From assembly GCA_000310025.1 (NCBI GenBank), contig FN649755.1, positions 3,720,387 to 3,777,750 of the forward strand: a stretch of DNA of 57,364 bases. The letters run 5' to 3'. The translations under genes and the position numbers were made by a program. Source of the stretch: Ectocarpus siliculosus (taxonomy: Eukaryota > Sar > Phaeophyceae > Ectocarpales > Ectocarpaceae). The notes under the pieces were generated by a model. The model saw only the letters and a program-made list of their open reading frames with translations, was not told the DNA's origin and made no database searches. This document shows positions 43,101 through 53,443 of this stretch, piece by piece (within the stretch, counting starts at the first letter, position 1; each line of letters opens with the position of its first letter).

Positions 43101-46100
43101 ATTCAATGAAAACACCGTCATATACCTGCCGTAAGCGGCGGAGAGATGCACCCCCCCCTAGACCGGCTTTCAAAGCTCGATTACTCCACAACCAAGCTTG
43201 TCTGTACCGTACCGTATACCGTACCGTGGTAGTCCGTAAGAGACAGAGAGATGGCACCCCCCCTATTCCAGCTTTCATAGCTCGATTGTTCCACAACCAA
43301 GCTTGTGCCAACAACAACAGTGATGATATTGGAAACATCTCATAGAGGGCTTTCTTTCCGCAGACGTTTCTGGCTCTTTCCGACCCCCATTGGTTGGGAG
43401 CAATCGAGCTTTGAAAGTCGGTCTAGGGGGGGTGCCATCTCTCCGCGTCCTACGGAATGCCACGGTACGTTACGGTACGGTACAGACAATCTTGGTTGTG
43501 GAGTAATCGAGCTTCGAAAGTCGGTCTAGGGGGGATGCCATCTCTCCGCCTCTTACTTAGTACCACGGTACTGTATACGGTACGGTACAGACAATCTTGG
43601 TCGTGGAGCAATCGAGCTTTGAATGTCGGTCTAGGGGGGGAGCCATCTCTCCGCCTCTTACGATAAAGGAAAGGCGCTCCGCTGACACCATCCCCACATG
43701 CAGAAGGTACGCACATGTACCTATATTTTCGGCAGCTCAATCAGAGCTCAATTGGATAATGGGTCGGTCAAATCGAAAGAATTGACGCTTCTCTTGGTGT
43801 TGTTTGTGCACCCCATTGCCATCTCCGACGTTGACAGTAAACAAAGTATTCACTGCTGTCCACAGATAATGAGCCCAGGACGTTGTCGTAGTCGCTAGAC
43901 CGTTGACCTCGCATCCCTACATTACCCGCGAGGTCAAATTGTGCTTGTGCCGCCTCTCCGCGGCGTTCATTAGGGTAGCAATTTGTTCCACTTTTCTCGT
44001 TTGGATTGGGACCGAAAACAATCACACATTTCATTCTTTACAATAACTAATAAGTAATAATATTCACTGCTGCTGCCCACAGGAAAAGAGTATGAATTTT
44101 ACTACCACAACAAAGCAGCCAGAATTATACCCCGAGTAGACTTTCGACCTTGCCAATTATCGTCCCTAAAAGATGCAGCGCTCGAAAGGAACCCTGCAGT
44201 TTCCAGACAGAAAGCAAGACAAACAAGAAAAATGTTAACGTGTGAACGGTAGCTTTCACGTTGAGCGTGAAGTATGTCAGTGTCAGTGAGCGGCGATTTT
44301 CTCCTCTGCACCATAACGCTCGAAAAGACAGAAAGTAAGACAACAAGGAAAAGGGAGCAAACAATGTTAGCATTAACTACAGTATACGACACAAGATAAC
44401 ACACCCCCAGGACTGATTTTCAAAGCTCGATTACGCCACGACGAAGAATATTCATTAAGGAAACGATGCAGTTTCGGAACGCTGTCGAAGAGACGGTTTC
44501 AGCGCCCCCGTTGTCGTCGCTGTGACTCTTTCTGCTGTTGAGAAATTGACCTCTGAAAATCGGTCCAGGGGGTGTGTTATCTTGTGTCGTATACGGTATG
44601 TCAGTACGCGGCGATTGCCTCCTCTGCACCATACCGCAGGTTGCATAAGACATCGCACCCCCTGGACCGATTTTCGAAGCTCGATATCTCGGCAGGAAAA
44701 GAAGTGACAGCGCCGACAATGGCGGCATTGGCACCGTCTCGTCGAGAGCTTTCCGAAAACGTATCGTCTGAACTCGGCATCCTCTTCGTTGTGGAGTAAT
44801 CGATCTGTGAAAGTTGGTCCAGGGGGTGTAATGATGTCTTATGCAACCTACGGTAACATGCTCCGTTTTTGAGCGTGTGCACTTCACACACCACATGATT
44901 GAATTCATCCATCCATCCATGCCGACCTGCGCGTCTCTCCTCCTCCCACAAGTGCCACGCCAGGGGGGGGGCGCGTTCGCGCCGTCCCCTGTTCATGGAC
45001 GCCCTCGAGGAGTGGTACGGCTCCTGCGCGATCTCATCTTCAACTTCAACTTGGGAGCCTTCGGGAGAGGAAGAGGGGGGCGAAGATGGCACTGCTGTGG
45101 ACGGCGCAAGGGCCCCCGGCCGCAGGTACGCTAGTGCGGCATGATTGCAGGTGTGTTGGTGCTATGTATCCTGCTTGCCTCTGCTACGCTACCATACAGC
45201 AGTAGGGACGCTAGGGCGACATGATTGCAGGTGTGTTGGTGCTATGTATCCTGCTTGCCTTCGTTGCGCTACCATACAGCATTAGGCATACCGCTGTCTT
45301 TCGCAGCAGGTGGTGTGGCGCTGTCCTGCTTGCCTGTGTTGCGCTACCGTACAGCGGTAGGCATACCGCTGTCTTTCGCAGCAGGTGTTATGGTGCTGTC
45401 TTGCTTGCCTTTGTTGTGCTTCCACACAGAGGTAGGTATACCGCTTCCTTCTTCGAAAATCGGTGGTGTGGTACATATCTTTTGTCAAGTGATCCCTCTG
45501 GAGTGGGGTGATCCAACATATCACGATAACAACGTGACAAGACATAGGAAAGAGCGGATGAAAGAAAAAACGTGGCATGTTCCCTGGATGATTTCATTTT
45601 GTTCTGATTGTTGTTCTGTTCTGTTTTCAATTTGATTTTTGTTCACGCCGAAAACCCCGTGAAGTGCCTGCGAGCGAAGCGAGTGACGATGCCGCTCGCG
45701 TTCACTCCAAACCGATTACATCAGCAGCACACCAAACCAGTCTTTGAATCTTGGCATTGCCCCGCAGGGCAGCGGCACTGAATTATGTTCGGACACTATT
45801 GTTCTTTGTTTTTTTTCATTGCCCCGCAGGGCAGCGGCACTGAACTATGTTCTGATATTATTGTTCTTTGTTTTTCTTTCATTGCCCCGCAGGGTAGCGG
45901 CAGCGGCCGCGGCGCGGCGAAGGCAAGGTCCCGTGGTGGTCCTGCTGGAAGATGTGGAAGGTTTCGACAAGCAGGTCCGTGCGTGCATGCGTTTTCGTTT
46001 TTGCTTTTGGGGTATGAAACTGTTTCCATGCTGCTTGTTAGGTTTTGAGGGTGCGTCTTGTTGGGGGTGCGTTTTGTGGTTCACAGCTGCTGTTGAAAAC

Positions 46101-49100
46101 GACGTACCTCTTTCGTATGTAGAACTTGTTAAGGACACACCTCGTGTTTTGCTAGCAAAAGTGTCCTTAGGCCGGGGAAGTGTCCTTAAGGTTGATACTC
46201 TTCGTTTTTTTGTGAGCCACCATGCCCGTGAAAAAATATTATCCTTAGCCAAGGGAGTTTCGTTAGTTTTGGTGTCCTTAAAGCGAGGCACAACTGTACG
46301 TGGTACGTACGTAGCACTTGTTAGCCCAACGCTTTCGGTGGCGTTCCTCGAAAATGTGGAGAGTTTTCGTATTTCATTTGCATTATCCCGCGTCAGGGTA
46401 GTCATACATGTACGGGAAGAACGACTGTTGTCCACGCAGGCGGAGGGTTTTCCACATGCGTGCGTTTTCGTGTTGCTCTGGGTCTGTGTTGTTCGTGGCA
46501 GCTAGTGTTCAAGCATACGTCGAGCTGCACTGTAGAGGCGGTACCCGCGAATGTGAACCGTGCCCAGAGAGAGAGAGAGAGAGTGGGCACGTTGTGCGGA
46601 GCAGATGTGCGGAGCGTTGAGGGGCTACGGCATATCACGCGTATCAGACGCCGTAGATCGATGTCAGGACCTACTACACCAACACAACATCCATCAGTAA
46701 ATGTTGCCGATGTCGGCACCGAATCGGTAAAATCCAAAAAAACAGGTTCTCCGGGATCTCCTGAACGTGCTGGCGCAGCCTCCCTGCAAGAGCCGACGTG
46801 TCCAGCGGAAGACCGGGGGCACCGTGAATCGATTAGGGGGTACCGTGACGAGGTTCGGCAGGACGCTTCCTTTGGCACTGGTGGCAATCGCTTCGGTGAG
46901 TAGGGGGGGGGGGGGGATGGGGGGGGTCCCCGCGAATCAGTTAGGGGACACCTTGAATCGATTAGGAGGCACCGTGAATCGATTAGGGGCACCGTGAATC
47001 GGTTATTTAGAGGGCACCGTGACTAGGTTCGGCAACACTCTTTCGATGGCACTGGTGGCAATCGCTTCGGTAGGTTTCGTTGGTGCTGGGGGGGGCGGTC
47101 TGAGAACACGGCTGGTGGAGGTGGTTGTGTTGGTGGTGTTTTCCGATGTTGTGGCTGCTGCTGTGCTCGTAGGTGCCAGATGTTGGTGATGTTGTGTTGT
47201 TGTTGTTGTTGTTGTTGATGTTGGTGGTGTTGGTGACCACGGGAGTGAAGGCACTAGCAGTGATGTGCCCCCCACCCCCCCCGTTTTTGATGACGGCGGC
47301 CGCCGTATTTGCTAGTGTCGCCGGCATTGACTTCCCGTCGGCGTTGTTGGCGGCTGCGTTCGCACTGAAAGGCGCAGCAACGGCAGCAGGAGCACCAGTA
47401 GCACCAGCAGCTTCAACAGCGGCAGCAATCGGCGTTTTACTGCGAATCGTACACTTGCAAAAATAATTCGACATACCTTCAACAGCCTATAGAAGCCGAA
47501 ATCAAACCATTAGACTAGTCAGCGCTGACTAGTCTAATGGTTTGATTTCGCCTTCTATAAAAGTTAGTCGTGGGGTTCGTGAGCCCCGTCACTTTCACTT
47601 CCGAGGAGGGCGACTCCCCTTGCCAGCGCTACTATCCGTCCAATCTTTATTTCGCTTCATATCACTCGCCACCCACATCCTGCAGAATGTTCCAGGGTCC
47701 ACGAGTCCTTCCGTCACCCATACTCTGGCCGAGAGTATCCAGGGTCTCAGGAAAAAAAACGCTTCAAAGTGTTCAGCCTGGGTCTCGAACCCACGACTAA
47801 CTTTTACAGAAGCCGAAATCAAACCATGGTTTGATTTCGGCTTCATCTTGCACGACTATGAGTACACCCCCCCGTTCCTCTCGGGTGAAAAACCCGGCGT
47901 GCTCCGCCTCGGCTTTGTAGGGATGCGAGGTCAATGGTCTCCCCTCGGTGTTTGCCATCGGGATTGGGGTTTCGTCGCTTGGCAACGACGTTGTAAAACA
48001 AGCCAATTCACTTCGTGAACTCGGCAACCAGGTTACCGTTTTTTTTTTTTTTTTTACCTCGTTTTTTTTTTTGGCGGTAACCATAATGGTGGTCGAGTAG
48101 ATCATGTTGTGCGGGGTCGAGAACCCTCACTCCGCGCAACGGGGGATGATCGTACCACGTTGTGTTAAAATGGTCAAGCTTCCTCGAGGCAGTTACACAG
48201 TGCTTACAACTGTCTCTGGAAGTGAAAGCACCAGAAAATAAATTAAGTCATACGTAGCTGTCATCCGTACGCAAGGAAGTAAGCACAAGATGCCGAACAC
48301 CCTTAGCAGGATGCAGCTCACCCTTCATGCGACTCTCCAATTACCTCACGGCGCTTCGCGCTTGGTGATGTGAGAGCCTGGTCCTGTGAGAACCCGGCGT
48401 GCTCCGTCCCGGCTTTGTAGGGATGCGAGGTCAATGGTCTAACGACTACGGCATGCACGACTATGAGTACACCCCCCCCCCCCCCCCCTCCCCTTAATAC
48501 TGTTTGTGGTGCCACATCTACCTTCTTGTTATTAAAAACTTCGAAAAACTTGTGTCGTTGGCGCTTTCGCACAACTGGCCGCAGGCGCGCGTGGGTTTCC
48601 CGATGGACAGGCTTTCTCCGTCAGCGGTGAGGCAGCTATCTCCGGAGAACTTCTACTTCCCGTCGTCCGTGGAGTGCATCGACTTGCTCTATGAGAAGCT
48701 CTTCGTCCAGGTAAGGTACAGCAGTGCTGTACTGCAAGGCGGGATAGGGTACCTTTTTTGGTCGAGCGTATGAGAAGCTCTTCGTACAGGTACTGTAATT
48801 CGGGACACTGTACCTTTTTTGTCGTACTCTACCAGAAGATGATTGTACAGGTAAGGTACAGCAGTGCTGTACTGTAAGGCGGGATACTGCACCTTTGTTT
48901 GCCGGTCGTGCTCCATGACAAGCTTTTCATACAGGTACTGTAAGGCGGGATAATGTACCTTTTTTGACGCGCTCTACGAAAAGCTTTTCGTCCAGGTAAC
49001 GTACAGCAGTGCTGTACTGTAAGGCGGGGTACTGCACCTTTGTTTGTCGGTCGTGCTCCATGAGAAGCTCTTCGTACGGGTACTGTAAGGCGATATAATG

Positions 49101-52100
49101 TACCTTTTTTTCGTCGTGCTCTACGAGAAGCTATTCGTCCAGGTAAGGTACAGTGCTGCGCTGTTAAGGCGGGATAGTGTACCTTTTTTAGGTCGTGCTC
49201 TATGAGGCTCTCTGTCCAGGTACAGTTCAGTGGTGTACTGTTAGGCGAGATATCGTACCTTTTTTTGTCGCAGTCTATGAGAAACTAACTCTCCATCCAG
49301 GCACAGCAGTACGGTCTAGTGATGTACTGTAAGGCGAAGTGAGAGGGGTCGGGGTACCGTGCCTTGTTTGGTCGTGTAATCGGTGTTCGATGTAATTTTT
49401 GCTTGCGACGCACTTGCCCATTGATAATTGTCTTTTCGGCCGATTCGAATCAATATCTTTGCTCCAGGCAGATAAATAGATGCTGGTTGTCTCGCCGTAA
49501 GGCGAAACCATTACCGGTAGTATTTGCTGATGTTCAACCCCGTTTGTTTCCCAAGGAATTAAACCGTGGAAAAACCGTCCCGTGGTACGTACTGTAACAG
49601 CGCCGGCTGCCGGTGTGGATGGGAGGCCGCTTGCTCTCTTGGATGAAGACTACGTTCGACGACACTCACCTCTCTCTGGGGATGTTCTCCCGCCAGGTAC
49701 TTACTGTATGGGATATAGTGTGGTTATAGTAATGCTTATATATTCCATGTTATCTAGGCTATAGCATCACACTAAAGAACCCATATAATAGCATGATACC
49801 GTAGGTGACATAAGATAACACACCCCCCGAACCGATTTTCGAGGCCGGTGTTGTTATTATACTGTATTCCTAGGGTCATGCTAGGAATGGTCGCTATATT
49901 GGTTTGAACGAAATCAAATGGCAAATTTTCTGAAAGCTCGCTCTCGACGAGACAGAGTTCCAACGCAGAAAACCGTAGGTTTGCGTAACATACCACAACC
50001 CGTTGGACCGAATTTCAAACCTCTACACACAGCGCCCGTTCATAGTTTCGGCCAAGGGTGGAGTTGTTACCGTATTCCTAGGGTCATGCTACGAATGGTC
50101 GCTATATATAGGTTTTAGTGTAGAGGCTCTTAACCACTAACAGCTTACAAATGGTGCTCAAGTTCTTGAACTTTGATTTTTTTTAAGGCTCAGTTTCTTA
50201 ACTCCTGGGTTCGTATGTGCAGTCGCGTTCTGTAACATGGTAACCATCGTGCGGTTGTTCACGGTGCAACCGTAGGTTGCGTAAGATATCAGACCTACTG
50301 GACCGATTTTCAAAGCTCGATTACTCGGCAGGCAAAGCGGTGACGGTGCCGAAAATTGCGGCGTTGGAACCGTCTCGTCGAGAGCTTTCCGCTTTCCGAA
50401 ACCCAAACCCATGCGGTCGTTGAATTTCACTTTCTATTTTTTCTTTTGGTGATGTCGAAGGCGACATCGTTTTCGTTCATTTTGCAACGAAAATTGGCAG
50501 CGCTAGAGGACTCATCTTCCAAAAAATTTTCGAAGTGTTGTTGTGCATTTATCTTTTCTGCGTTGTGTCCAGGTGATCATGGCCGCCTTCCTGCACTTCA
50601 ACCGCCCGGCGAGCTACCTCTGCCTTCAGCACTGCCGCCCCTGGCTCTGGAGGTATTAGATGCACATACGGTAGGGGCTCCGTTTTCGGGACCCGCACAA
50701 CGGCATACCCTGTGTAGCCAAACATACCTTTCCTCTCGTCAGCCAATCATATTAAAGCAAGCGGGGTCCTTTTTATTTTCATTTTTATGCTGGTCCTCCC
50801 TCCCCAATACACAGCCTTCCGGCCATCAGCCAATCAGATTGAAGCAAACTGTGGCCTTTCGCTTTCGAGGTGTCCAATCACAGCCTTCCGGCCAACATTG
50901 GCCCGTCCTTTTCGTTTTCCAGGCGTCTGACCACAGCCTTCCGCCCGTCAGCCAATCAAATTGAAGCCCTCATCATTTTCCAGGTTCCCAACCACGGCCT
51001 TCCGCCTGCCAGCCAATCAGATTCGTTTGGTCCGTTTCATTCTTCGCAGGTCCTCCTTGTCGAACTGCCCCGTCGAAGCGATGACCCACATGAAATACAA
51101 GCTGGCACGGGACTCGAAGAGCATGCCGGCTAACACGCTCCAGGCGAGCCTCCCCGGGGTTCCGGCAAGACTCGACCCCCAACAGGTTTGTGTGTGTATG
51201 TGTTATTATTATTAGCATCGAACGCGCTAACCGGCTGACCAATGAAAAGACGTCAGTCTTAGTGCGGTTGAAAACACAAAACACTTATAAATGCCGTTAA
51301 CAACTGGGACCCCGTGAGGGGGCGGCATGGTGTGTGTGTGTGTGCGTGTTTTTTTTTTTCAAATTATTTCTCCATGAAATCTTGTGTTTGTTTATTTTTC
51401 GAAAATATGCATGAGCACTTGTGTGTGATGTTCTTTATAGCATCCACCGCGCTAACTGCCTGACCCATGAAATGACGCCAGTCTCAGTGCGGTTGAAAAA
51501 TCAAACATCAACGGCAACACAACCACAAAACACCAACACCAACAAACGACCACGCCAACAGCTGTCGTTGGTGGGTTGCGCTGTATGCTTTTGTCGTTCG
51601 GCATCCCTTGGTGCCGAGTTCTCTATTTCTATCTCCCTCTCTCCCTCCCTCCCTCCCTATTTCGGGTTATTTGCCGGCTGCTCCTGTTCCTGTGTGTGTG
51701 TACTGGAGCTGTCATGGCAGCGCCTTGAGTTACACATTCGTGCTGCAGCTGGCCAATCAGAACACGTAGCAGAACCTAGTGGGGGGCCCTCAGTACCAGA
51801 GACGACGCAAGATAACACATCCCCTGGACCGATTTTCAAAGCTGGATAACGCCGCGGCGAAGAGGATGCACAAACGAAACAATACACTTTCGGAAAGCTC
51901 TCGACCAGACGGCTTCAACGCTGCCGTTTTCGGTGCTGCGACTCTTTCTGCTGTTGAGAAATCGAGCTTTGGAAATCGGTCCACGGGGGGTGGGTGGGTG
52001 TACTCATAGTCGTGCATGCCGTAGTCGTTAGACCATTGACCTCGCATCTCTACAAAGCCGGGACGGAGCACGCCGGGTTCTCACCGGACCAGGCTCTCAC

Positions 52101-53039
52101 ATCACCAACCGCGAAGCGCCGTGAGGTATTTGGCGAGTCGCATGAAGGGTGAGCTGCATCCTGCTACAAGGGTGTTCGGCATCTTGTGCTTACTTCCTTG
52201 CGTACGGATGACAGCCGCGTATGACATAATTTATTTTCTGGTGCTTCCACTCCGGAGACAGTTGTAAGCACTGTGTAACTGCCTCGAGGGTGCTTGACCA
52301 ATTTGACACAACGTGGTGCGACTATCCCCCTTGCGCGGAGTGAGGGTTCTCGACCCCGCACGACATGATCTCATTCATGGTTACCGCCAAAAAAAAAAAA
52401 GGCTTAAAAAAACGGTAACCTGGTTGCCGAGCTCACGAAGTGATCGGCTTGTTTTTCAACATCGCTGCCAAGCGACGAAAACCCAACCGCGATGGCAAAC
52501 ACCGGGGGGAGTGGCTTGTTTTACAACGTCGTTGCCAAGCGACGAAAACCCGAACCCCGATGGCAAACACCGGGGGGGGGGAGGTCCGGGGAGGGGGGTG
52601 TTATCTTGTGTCGTATACGGTACCGCGGGTATGTGCCTGTTACCGTACATCTAGCGGAGGAACAAAGTAGCTGACGCACGCGGGCCCTCCCATGCTTTTG
52701 GCAGGCGGCGGGATTGATCGAGAAGGGGCTGCGGAGGGAGGCCAGCATGGCTCTGCGGGTGTGGTTCTTCCACAAGGTGGTCCGCAGTAAATAGCGAGGT
52801 GGTCCGCAGTAAATATTGCAACCTTCCCAGGGTTGTTGGTTGAACTAAACTTGTCGGATAATTGCGTGCAATTGTGGGAAGTTGGGTGAGGGATGGGGTC
52901 TGTGTACCCCGTCCCTGATATATTTTCCCCTACGACTCTAAACTTCTCGCAAGAAAGGCGGTCCGTAAGGTGACGCCGAATTTCGCCCCCGTGTTTACGT
53001 TCTTTTTTGGCGGTGGTCGTGCTGCGGTTTGTTGTCGTG

Positions 53040-53092
<53 letters not shown>

Positions 53093-53379
53093 TTATTGCT
53101 GTCGAATTTCGCCCCCATGTTGATCGTCGTTGTTGTTGTTGCTGTTGACCCAAACAACTCACACAGCGACCCAGGTCCTCCAAAACTTCACCACATAACG
53201 TTCGACTGAGTGAGCTTTTATCTCGAACGGGTAGTCTTTCTGTGAGGTTTTGCTTACTTTCTAAAAGCACCTTCAACGAGACTGGCTGCCCCATGTTTCG
53301 GGACGCCCTGCACTCGATGTCGAGATTCCGGGGGCTGCGTGTGTGTGGTGGTAGGGCAGTTGGGAGACGCCCCCCCCGG

Positions 53380-53443
<64 letters not shown>

